Positions 36,382 to 46,736 of a stretch of 64,000 bases of DNA are shown here, one piece after another; position 1 is the stretch's first letter; each line of letters opens with the position of its first letter. The DNA lies in the NCBI RefSeq assembly GCF_001625215.2, contig NC_030387.2:7902501-7966500 (forward strand), written 5' to 3'. The notes beneath the pieces were generated by a model. The model saw nothing but the letters and a program-made list of their open reading frames with translations. It did no database searches and was not told the DNA's origin. The translations under genes and the position numbers were made by a program. Source of the DNA: Daucus carota subsp. sativus. Lineage: Eukaryota > Streptophyta > Magnoliopsida > Apiales > Apiaceae.

Positions 36382-37266
36382 ATAGGGATGGCAGAAAAGA
36401 CCGATCCGAATAGATATCCGACCGTTTCGACCCAAATGGATTTTACCGAACCCGATATTTTGGATTTGGATTTGGATTTGGATTTGATTTTTAAACCCGA
36501 ACGAGTTTGGATTTGGATTTGGATATTAGGTATTCCGTATCGAAACCCGACCCGAAATCCAAATCCGATCCGAACCCGATCCAAACCCGAAACCCGAAAA
36601 AAAATCCGAATAATATATATTATATATTGTATATATTATTTATAATTTTTGGCCATGATTAATATATTATTTAATATAATATATATTATAATAATTATAA
36701 TTATAATAATATATTAATATATTAAGTAGTACTAGTCGCAACTTGCAAGGTGTAAACATTTCAATTATTAGCCTCTGTGCCTCAGATGAAGTCATGAATA
36801 CCTAATTTCACGTATCACCTCCTTCAACTGCAAGTCGCCGCTTCAACCCCCATCCTTCATTTCCACCGATTCGCATACTTCTCCACTTTCTTATCCAAGT
36901 TCAGATCCATTATAGCCTCTTCCAATCCACTCCGTATCAGTTTCGAGTCGCTGGTATATTACCGCCTACACAATCGTGCGCCGCCTCTTCACCAGATTGC
37001 CGCTCTTAAAAACCCCCGACCCCACAAACACGCTGTCACACCCCATCTGCATCATCAGCGCCGCGTCCGACGGCGTCGCCACCAGCTGCTTCACCTGCAT
37101 TACCAGATCGTACGACTCCGAATTTGCAAAATTTCGGGTTTGGATAAAACCCGAACCCGATCCGAAATCCGTTGGATCGGGTTCGGTTTTAGTTTTTCAA
37201 ATCTGTTCGGGTTTGGATCGGGTTCGGGTTTGGATCCGAACCGATCCGACCCGTTGCCATCCCTAG
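36382..37266. mobile_element. hAT-like element carrying a PDX1 gene fragment
   Basis: Ends ATAGGGATGGC and GCCATCCCTAG. Flanks AGAGATAT (36374-36381) and AGAGATAC (37267-37274) match at 7 of 8 bases. Both arms are built from iterated GGATTTGG, CCCGAAC and CCGATCC words: left 36400-36610, right 37130-37250. Between them lie an AT-rich block and a GC-richer block that is an antisense PDX1 fragment (36857-37127). A shorter relative with the same terminal style lies at 43910-44173. The 8-bp duplication suggests hAT. Confidence 0.75.
36857..37127 (-). pseudogene. PDX1: captured PDX1 fragment (pyridoxal 5'-phosphate synthase)
   Basis: On the minus strand, [10 protein letters not shown] joins directly to [16 protein letters not shown] and [17 protein letters not shown], the C-terminal part of the TIM-barrel PDX1 subunit that makes vitamin B6. 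Compared with the family, about 12 residues between KQL and VATP are deleted. A TAG replaces a conserved Gln codon after RRRTIV, and the following segment is frameshifted. The true C-terminus reappears as LNLDKKVEKYANR before a TGA at 36857-36859. GC content is clearly higher than the surroundings. It is non-functional and sits wholly inside the 36382-37266 element. Confidence 0.85.
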
Positions 37267-37306
37267 AGAGATACACGATGAGGCCTCGGCTTATTCGTCA
37301 TTTGAA

Positions 37307-37669
37307 GGGGGCCGTTTTGAGTGGGTTTTAAGCTCAGTTTTCCAGTTTTATAAATTAGAATTAACTTGCCGCAACTGTTTGTTTTTGCTAAGTCAGATTT
37401 TGGATTATAAGTTATAGAAATTAAAAAATTATTACTTTTTAAGTGATTTATTTTTTATTTTTAAAATTTTTATTTTATAAAAAAGCAGAAGACCAAATTA
37501 AAAGATAATTTATAATAATTTATTTATTTTATTATTAATTTTTATACCGATGAGTTGTAAATATAAAAAATTTTATCCAAACAAAAAAAAATAAAATGTT
37601 GCTTTACACTGATCATAACTTTTTAATTGTAATCAATAAGCACTTCTTTAAAGTAAGCCAAACGGTCTA
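37307..37669. mobile_element. GGGCCGTTTGG-type MITE
   Basis: Left GGGGGCCGTTTTGAGTG and right GTAAGCCAAACGGTCTAG form imperfect inverted ends. AT-rich interior. Same terminal style as 30777 and 60534. Confidence 0.5.
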
Positions 37670-37949
37670 GAATTCCCCGCCATTTGTTAAATTTGAAATA
37701 TATTTTTAAATGATTAACATGTGTGAATGACAAGAAAATGTATTTTCAATCAATTTTATTTTGATAGTCTGACTAATATTTTCAGAAGTGATGATATATT
37801 GTTTAAAAGAATCGTACTATATGAATAATACATAAATATAATTTAGATATTTCTATCAATTATAGGATATTATTTGAAAATTTATCTAAAATATAACCTC
37901 TTGTTATCATCCAACAACTCTTAAATATATATCAATGTATACTTGAATG

Positions 37950-38760
37950 ATTTAGTTGAAGTTAGAGTTCTACCAGGAACTGTCAAATTACTTGAAAAGT
38001 TAATCTTTGTGTATAGAAATGCTAGTGACCATACTTGGCCTCTATATAAAATTCCCAGAGAAGGATTTGTAAATATTTTATTCCATTTAATCTTATATAA
38101 GTGAAGGATGATCAACGGATGAAGAGCTAGCATATAAAGTTTCAACTGATAAAGAGTGTAAATCAATCAACGGATGAACAAAATTTCAAAAGATAGTTTA
38201 ATATCCGTTGAAAATGACTTATCATGTATTCAGACGTATCACATGGGTTGATTACACACACTTAGACATGGAAGCTTGTTTAGGAAACTAAAGAAGATAC
38301 AGAAACATTCTAAATTCATGTAAGTGAACTGGTTTAAGACAAACATTCCATTCAAAGATGAAGATTATCTAGAAAACCTGCATAGGACAAGAGTGAAGAA
38401 ACAACGTATAGAATAGAGCGTCATTTTTGTATTCTAGTTTGCCTTGTAAACTTGGGATATATAACTTAGTAGTAGCAATAGTTTGTAGTGTGACAAAACA
38501 CTAGCAATTGAGAGTTTTTGAACACACAAGTGTTGAAAAATCTGTAGTTGTGTATTTATAAAAATATCACAAATTATATTTTTTTCAATATAATTATCTT
38601 GGATGGAAAAACAATCCACCCGTAATTTTAAATATCTTGTGCTTTTACACGATTGTTTAAAGTTGTTTATTTTGATCATCAAAGAAGCTTGAAAAATCTA
38701 GGATTGTATTCAACCCTCCTTCTATAATCAATCTTAGTTAGTTGGTGTAAACTAACAAAA
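37950..38760 (+). mobile_element. probable Ty1/copia LTR-region remnant
   Basis: TTCAACGGATGA-like words at 38110-38210, a leader-like TTGCCTTGTAAACTTGG at 38440, and the segment GTATTCAACCCTCCTTCT followed by ATAATCAATC resemble the 3' part of plant copia LTRs. No TG...CA pair or coding domain could be confirmed. Confidence 0.35.
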
Positions 38761-38987
38761 GTACATACTAAAATATAAAGAAAAAAAATATATATTATAT
38801 ATAACAAAGAATAAAGTTAATTATGAAATATTGATCACAAAAATACACGTCATAAAAAAATTAATGAACACATATATTGTTTTATAAAGTTAACGTCACA
38901 TAAAATATAAAACTGAATTCAAATATTTTTAAATAAATAAAATATCTAAACGGAAAATAAAATTCGCAAACAACAATGTTATATAAC

Positions 38988-39542
38988 GGGATAAATATCA
39001 AGTAGGTCACTCGTTTCGTCCAAATGTATCAATTGGGTCACTGATTCCCAAATTGACTGAAATTAGACACTCGTTAGAAAAATTTGTATCAAAAATATCA
39101 CTCTATCGCTAGTCGAAATTTTGAAAGTATTATATATTGAGTTTCACACATTTTTTATGAATGGTATTACATCCAAATGAAAGATTCCGAGTTCTACTAT
39201 TTTCGCTAATATTTTTAGATTTTTAAAATTTTATCAACTATTTATTTTTAATTTTTTGATTGTTTTATTTGATTTAAATAAAAATAGATAGGAGATAAAT
39301 TTTTAAAAATCTAAAAATATTAGCGAAAAATAGTAGCATTCGGAATCTTTCATTTGGATGTAATACCATTCATAAAAAATGTGTGAAACTCAATATATAA
39401 TACTTTTAAAATTTCGACTAGCGATAAAGTAATATTTTTGATACAAAATTTTCTAATGAGTGTCTAATTTGAGTCGATTTGGGAATCAGTGACTCAATTG
39501 ATACATTCGGACGAAACGAGTGACCTACTTGATATTTATCCC
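38988..39542. mobile_element. long-TIR foldback element, MULE-like
   Basis: Arms of about 230 bp are inverted copies starting GGGATAAATATCAAGTAGG. The perfect 10-bp duplication GTTATATAAC is at 38978-38987 and 39543-39552. Length 555 bp, no coding sequence. Structurally parallel to 23149-23671, but with different terminal sequence. Confidence 0.9.
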
Positions 39543-39807
39543 GTTATATAACTGCAACTACAGTTCACATGAGTGTGTGTCATGTCTCCCTCTGATGCCT
39601 CTAATCACATTGCATTATCACGGGACTATTTATATAATCAATTATCATTTTAAATTAAAATAATTATCTTTTTATAACAGGAAAAAAATTTAATTTTCTA
39701 AAAATAACATTGGATAACATAGCAACTATGTTTTTTTTAACTAAAACACATAATCTTTTTCAGATTCCTAACTAAAAAATAGATTTTTAAAAAAAAATAA
39801 CACATAC

Positions 39808-39810
<3 letters not shown>

Positions 39811-39842
<32 letters not shown>
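39811..39842. repeat. (TA)n microsatellite
   Basis: Continuous TA repeat of about 32 bp in AT-rich DNA. Confidence 0.9.
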
Positions 39843-39848
<6 letters not shown>

Positions 39849-40290
39849 TTATAATATAATTATTACTAATATATAACCGATAATATGTTTCAACTAAATA
39901 CATTAATGGACTATTCGGGAACATGGATTTCATTTGAAATTTTGGATTTGATCAAATAACTTATTTGGGAATTTGGATTTTGATTTCATTTGAAATCCAC
40001 ACATTCAAATATTAGTATAAATCCGAGAATTCGAAACAACTCAAATCTTGTCATTTGAAAATCCATTATTGGTCGGTCGAGTTTCATCAGTCGGTCGGTA
40101 TTATTTTTCAGGTTTCCTTAATAAATAATGTGTTCTGGTAAACTTTTTTATTATCATTTAGGCCGAAATATTTAAAAATTTGGTCGGTATGACCAGTTTG
40201 TATTTCAATTAAATTTAAGATATAGACAATAAAATTACAAATGTTATAAATCTAAGCTAGTTATATATTATGTATATATTTATATATATA

Positions 40291-40728
40291 GGGATAGGAT
40301 CAAATAAATTTTTTTTTAAGTCACAAACTTACAAACTTTTTTTATTCTCTCATCGTGTTAATCCTTAGTTATAGAAAGTATCCATGTTGAAAATTCTTCA
40401 AAAAACCTCACAGTTTTTAAAAAATAACACATAAATAAATAGTGCATTCAACACATTTATAACCGGGGTTCAACGTCAGGTGTAGAACACTAATTATCAT
40501 TCTGTTGAATATACTATACCTCTGGGGTTTGGCTAAGATCTAGAAACATTAATATTACTTATATAATACGTTTAACTTAGTTCTTACATTGAAAAATTAG
40601 TTTATGTATTTCTCCAACACAATTTTAATCGATGTTCAACAAAAATATGTTTAAAAAAAATGTTGAACTCAAATTATATATGTGTTGAACGCATAAAGTT
40701 TGTAAGTTTGTACCGAAACCCACCCCTA
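40291..40728. repeat. dispersed repeat, copy 1
   Basis: About 440 bp closely similar to 60876-61328: shared GGATCAAATA start, ACAAACTTACAAACTTT, GGGGTTCAACAT and GTTTGTAAGTTTGTACC end. Short inverted ends (ACAAACTTACAAACT against AGTTTGTAAGTTTGT) and TAGGG/CCCCTA termini suggest a MITE-like element of unassigned class. Confidence 0.75.
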
Positions 40729-42199
40729 TATTTGGACAAGTGATCAAATACAAATTAACTCTTAAATACAAACTAAAAACTAGTTTTCCTACCACTATTT
40801 ATAACTACGGGTATCACTAATTTACACTGCACTAATCACTGTTTTTATACAGTATATAAACAGCGATTTTTATTATCAAAATTGAGAAAATCTATTTACC
40901 TAAACTATTAATAATCGATTATAGATGATCAATTTCAGTCGTAGGAAGGTTCTTGGCGGTAGGAAGCCGCAAAAGAAGTTGTATAATGGTGGTAAGTAGT
41001 CGTTGATAAGTTATGATGGAAAGTGTATGTGACTATTGGTGATGGTAGACAATGGTTGCATATATTTGTATGTGTATATTTATATTCGCGAAATATGTTA
41101 TATATAAATTAGCAATATGCTATGTACAAACTAGTGTTTTCTATGGTTAAAAATTGTGATAAAAAACTGACCGGAAACTGATTTTTAGTTTTTTGGCTAG
41201 TTTGGTTTGTATTGAAGTAGGACTCTATATATTTATTCCAATTTTTTTTTATCATATTGCACTCCGATTCATCTAAAATAAAACTATTTTTATATAACTC
41301 ATACTCATCACACATATTAAGTCCCCGTTGAGATGGAAATTCAGATCTTTATTAACAAGCCTATTACAGGCTAACGCAACCCAACATACAAGATGATAGA
41401 TCGCCCACACAAAATCGACAATAAAATGTACACCGGAAGCGGGAGGTGGAATTTATTTGGGATTTTCTGTATGTGGTTACAAGAATAAAGATACAGGTGT
41501 AGGAGATAAGAATTAAAAGGAGCCAGCAACGCAACGACTCGTGCTTAAAATGCCACTTTGTGTGGGCATGTCGAGATAATTAAAAATGTACCACAAAAGT
41601 AAAGAATCACTATGGCTACTACTAGTGCATTTATACAGGGAAAATACAATAAATATTCGGTTAAGCATCACTATTAAATGATTGTAAGGGGGTCGATCAT
41701 CAATTTTCAACTAATTTGGCATACTATATGGCAACCACTTGTGATACAGTTATTGATTAAATACATTGCATAATGTAGTATAGATCGCATGTAGTATGAT
41801 ACATATATAAAGTCTTTTTGTTAGAGATCGTAGGTTTTTTTGTTTTTTTACAAGAGATTTTGTGCTGGTAATAGAGGAATGGTAATTATTTTCTGAAATT
41901 TATATTCTAAGCTTCTGATGTTATTCTAATATAAAAAATATATCCCCTCTCATCAGGACGCGGGGATCCGGGTGTAAAATATCAGTACTGAGCACTTGAA
42001 GATCGGCAGCAAAAGTATGAAATGACCCCGTATTCGTCCCAGGCACGGTGTAAATGAGTCAAATTATTGATGAGTTACTCGAGTTCGGCTCGTAAGATAT
42101 TCGATTTGACTCGATTTAATTGCCCCAAACACGAGTTTGAGTTATTTGAATAGTTTACCGAGAAGAACTCGAGTTTCAAAGGCTCGTAAGGTTTGCGAG
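40729..42199. other. gene-free stretch
   Basis: No supported gene. 42045-42195 is rich in ACTCGAG and GGCTCG words that recur at 45240-45460, likely arms of one element interrupted by later insertions. Confidence 0.4.
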
Positions 42200-45165
42200 T
42201 CTCTATTATTTTTAACTAGCCCTAAAACCTGTGCAAGGCACGGGAACAGTATCTAGTAATTTGATTTTTATAAAGATTAGTTTCTGTTTTTGAATAATTT
42301 GATGCGACCAGTTTAATATTTTAAAATTTAAGATGATTGTTGATATATATATTTTATGAACATTTAGTTATTTTATGGTCTTGACTATCGCTCTAACTTT
42401 CTAATATTATCGTGATTAACCATAAAATGTATGCTACTTTTTTACATCAATTTTAAGAATTTTACTTGTTTGAACAATTTTATTTGACTTAAATTTCCGT
42501 ATTTCTCCATCCATGCTACAACAGCTTCAAGTTTCGAATCTCGTCAACAACATATCATAATAAATTATTAATTCAAACACATATAAGAAAATTATTAACT
42601 ATTGTAATACACACCTGCATCTCACGGGTTATTAGCCAGTATATTATCAAAGCTAAATATGAAAAATTTGATCGTCGGTTTGTAGTCAGTATGGTGAGTT
42701 GTAACTGTTAAATCACTTGATTAAATTGACCACAATTGTTAGATTTAATTTTCTATATTTCTACATCTATGCCACTAAAGGTTAAGGGTTCGAATCCGGT
42801 CAACAACATATCCAAATAAATTATTTATTTTAACACATATAAGAAAATTATTAGCAATTTAAATACACACGTGTATATATCATACGAGTTATAAGTTAGT
42901 ATATCGTAATCGACAATATAATATATATAGTTATAGTCAAATTATATTCCGCTATAAAGTAGAGTATGAAAAGTATGTTTTACACGGTTTTACATGTATT
43001 TAAGTGATATAAGATACTGTATTCGCAATGACCTACTACATGTCAAATACAATATTTAAGTATATCATCTAAATTATGAAAATTAACTTGACAAAAATGA
43101 TTCCTATAAAGATTATACCACCAAAAGCTAGAAAAACAAATATACGCTCATTATTCTAATCAAATCTAAGACGGACGATTTGTACTTTCGACATATTTGA
43201 TCAATAGTGCAAATGATCTGTACAACTCATACATTTATGTACAGTCGAATCATCTACATTATTCTTAAATTTTATCTTGTATAAACACAAATTCATGTTT
43301 TAATTCATTTAGTTTGTTTGTTAATTTTAATAATCATATAATATATTTAAAACGAAACATAATCAAATTATTAGACTAAAAAAGATGTATAATTTAAATA
43401 AAAACTAATTTAAAGATAAGTTACGACTACTTAATTATATGATATGGGGAAAGAATGACCATTTCTTTATATATTTTTTTCATAAATCTTGACACACAAA
43501 ATTGATTTTTGTTATTTTAATCTTATAAGCTAGTTCAGTATGTATATATCATTTCTGTATTTTCAATCATAACAATAATACCAATTTTCGTTTTCCATTC
43601 TATAGATGATTTTACTTGATTTTTCACCTATTGGAAAAATTTCAGTCAAACATAATTTGTCTATGAATCTGATTAATCATCTATTCATGATTGAAGTTTT
43701 AATTACTAAATATATAAATATTATCATACCTACGTACACGTACATGATAAAATACTAATTAATATTCAATTATAGTGCTTTATATAGGTGAAATGCGGGT
43801 GAATGTAACGTTATTGGCCATATGCTGCATTCGAGAACGCATCCTTTTCAAAAGTAACCATCATATAAATATAAAATGATATATTAGCACATATCGGGTC
43901 GAATTCATGCAGGGGTAGCAATTTCGGGTAATGGGTCGTGTTCGTGTCAGCAATCGGGTCGATTTCGAGTTAAGTTAAAATCACTCAAAATTAAATAAAA
44001 CTGAAAATTGAAGTTATTAGAAATGAAATTCTAATTTCGGGTTATTTCGGATCCATTTCGGGTCAATCGGGTGATTTTCGGGTCACTTTCGGGTTTCTGT
44101 CTCAGTAAATCGGGTTTCGGGTTGGGTCGGGTTCGTGTCGGGTTTCGGGTTGTGTCTAATATTGCCACCCCTAAATTCATGTAGCATTTCCGCAACTGTT
44201 TCTTTTAAAGACAACGTTATCTCGGACTGAGACAAATTATTCTTAAATAATATATTTTCAGAATTTACGATTTTTAATCCAGTCACTTTTATGATACAGA
44301 AATTATCTCTATAAATAAAAAATAGACTACAAATCATATATTATAAATTTATATTATTAGATGATATATTATATATTAATAAATATAAAAAAACAAAATC
44401 GTTATTGAAAATTGATGGTTAAGTCTGTCTAAATAAAATATCAAATATTGTTTTGTTCACATGACATATACATATTATATGTATTATATTAGAATACGAA
44501 TATCATTTGACATAGTGGTAAAAAAGAAGTAAAGGTTAGTGGATTCATGAAGTTCAATTTTATCAAATTACAAGAATAAATTAGTCTTTTCAAATGAATT
44601 AAATGTCTCGCGATTTAAATTATTAGTTTAATTTAGTGTGTGCGCGCGTGCGCGAATAATTTTCTTAGTATTTCATGAGTATTTTAAATATGAATATATT
44701 AGACATACTTGTATTTTGAAATTTTAATCGGTCTCATAAGGTATGAATAATTTAAAATTAGATGATTTTGATGTCAATATAATTAGCTCAAAAATAATCA
44801 TGTTGAAACGTTTTAGATGTCTAGACAACTTAAATTTATGAATTGAAATAATTTTAAGTATTAACTTATTTAAGTTCTATCAACTCTTTCAACTTATTAA
44901 GTTTCTCAAAATAAAATATTAAATATTCTTTTGTTCACACGACGCATACATATTATATGTATGATAGTAAAACATAAATGTCAAGTTAGCACAGTGGTAT
45001 GAAAGAAGTGGATGTTAGTGACTGCACTTAAATTCGATTCCTTGAAACCACAAATTTTTTTAACAAATATTAGACAGAGGGATAAATTAGTCTTTTCACA
45101 CGAATAAAAAGTCTCATAATAAACTTGCTCACATCCCCATATTGGGCTATTATTAATATAATAGA
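42200..45165 (+). mobile_element. possible non-autonomous Helitron-type element
   Basis: Starts TCTCTATTATTTTTAACTAG followed by CCTGTGCAAGGCACGGG, similar to 5' ends of plant Helitrons with a GTGCnnnGCACGGG palindrome. The interior is AT-rich with two internal duplicated blocks (about 42540-42640 against 42800-42905; about 44430-44640 against 44905-45120) and no helicase gene. The 3' end near 45165 lacks a clear CTRR, so class and boundary are uncertain. Confidence 0.3.
43910..44173. mobile_element. hAT-like MITE with CGGGT-rich arms
   Basis: Ends CAGGGGTAGCAA and TTGCCACCCCTA. Perfect 8-bp duplication AATTCATG at 43902-43909 and 44174-44181. Right half made of repeated TCGGGTT and GGGTCGG words. 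It is a small relative of the PDX1-carrying element at 36382. Confidence 0.85.
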
Positions 45166-46736
45166 AGATTGATTTTTTATTATAAATATATTTTTTAAAC
45201 GATATTTAATATCTTATTTATATTTTATATATTTAATCGAATTGAACTCGAGCCGAACCAATCATATTTTAAGTCTTTGTCTATTTTTGATGACTCGATT
45301 CGAGCTTTCGAACCAAATTTGAGCCTATCAAACTGTTTCCGAGCCATGCTTTGAATTTTAAACTAAAAGTTCGGTCAAACTCGAGCCGAGCCCAGAATTT
45401 TTTAATCAAGTTCGTGCTGAGTTTATAGTGTTCGACTCGGCTCGATTACACATGCTCATTAGTTATAAGAAGTGTTCTAAAAATCAGGTATCAGCCTCGT
45501 CAGATGCGAGTATTCGAATCTAAAAATGATTTTGTAAAATTTAATCAAAACTCGATTTGACTTTGAGTACTCTGAGTCAAATTTGGGTTTGACTTTTTTC
45601 GTAAAGTTTGGACGATAAACAATTATTAAAAATTATTTGCATTATAATGTGAGACAATATCAAGAGGATAATATATACTTGAAGTGCGAACTCAATTATT
45701 ATTAATGTGTTGTCAATTATATTATTTATTTATTAATAAATTATGGATAATAATATATAATTATTATTAATATCAAACATATTCTTATATATTAATAACA
45801 AAAAATTCTTATACTTAAGTTTCAAGTTTAAATACTTGTAATTTATTTGATTGAAAATGAATTTAGAAAATGAAAAAAATGTTAATATTCGAATAGCTGG
45901 TCTGATTACTCACCGATTTCCAAACACTCATTTTCTTGGGAACAAAACCAAATCGATCCGATTTCCAATTTTTACGACCTTAACTATTACACGGAGATAT
46001 CACTGGTCAGAGTATATCGAAAGTCCCTAATTGAAATTACGAATGTGGTATTTATTTGCATTCAATTAACACTCTTAGATATTATTAAAAGAAAAGATAA
46101 TTTACAAGTCCAATCCTTCTCGCTTAATAAAAAATATAACCAATCATATTCTATTTGTTATTTTTTTTCGAATCAAGAGAATTCCTAAATATAATTTTAT
46201 ACAAGTATAAATATTGACAATGTCATTAGAATAATTATTGATTTTCTAGCAAATATTTTACGTGATCGATATAACGGACCAATATAGTCCATCATTATAT
46301 ATCAGCTCATAGATGCTAGTACTCTCCTGGACCAGCTTTTTACCGGAACTAATTACCAGTTCACCGATCCCCCAACCATTCATTTATAACAATTTTCAAT
46401 TATGTCACAGCACGCAAGACCTACGAAAAGGACTGCCCAAAAATAGCGTAATAAACAGATACACCAACTCACAAATTTTAATTTTAATATAGACAGAAAA
46501 CTACAAAGCTTCTATTATCAATCACCATCACCATATTTGTTGAATTGACTTCCCCTCAACAAACATATGAACTTGCACAAATGATTTTCTTATTTGTATA
46601 ATTGTATTTCGATCAGAACATGCATGTTTGATTCTTAATGAAATCTGTTATTTTCATTTTACAAAAAAACGGATTAAAATAATTTATGGTAAAGAACAAT
46701 ACAGATAATTTATGATGATAATATCAACGCAATCAA
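45166..46736. other. gene-free stretch downstream of GPAT6
   Basis: AT-rich. 45240-45460 repeats GAGCCGA and TTCGAGC words. The last 200 bp probably include the GPAT6 3' UTR. No gene seen. Confidence 0.45.

Noticed and set aside
36388-36645. Asp/Leu and Arg/Pro repeat protein
   Set aside because: Translation of the GGATTT/CCCGAA iterated arm of a transposon, not a gene.
42781-42830. SINE with a B-box-like GGTTCGAATCC
   Set aside because: No A box at the right distance and no poly-A or duplication; the word recurs within the same AT-rich element.
42045-45460. Single 3.4-kb element with GAGCCGA-rich ends
   Set aside because: Ends at about 42045 and 45460 share words (ACTCGAG, GGCTCG), but terminal repeats and duplications could not be fixed; a Helitron-like insertion between is only tentative.
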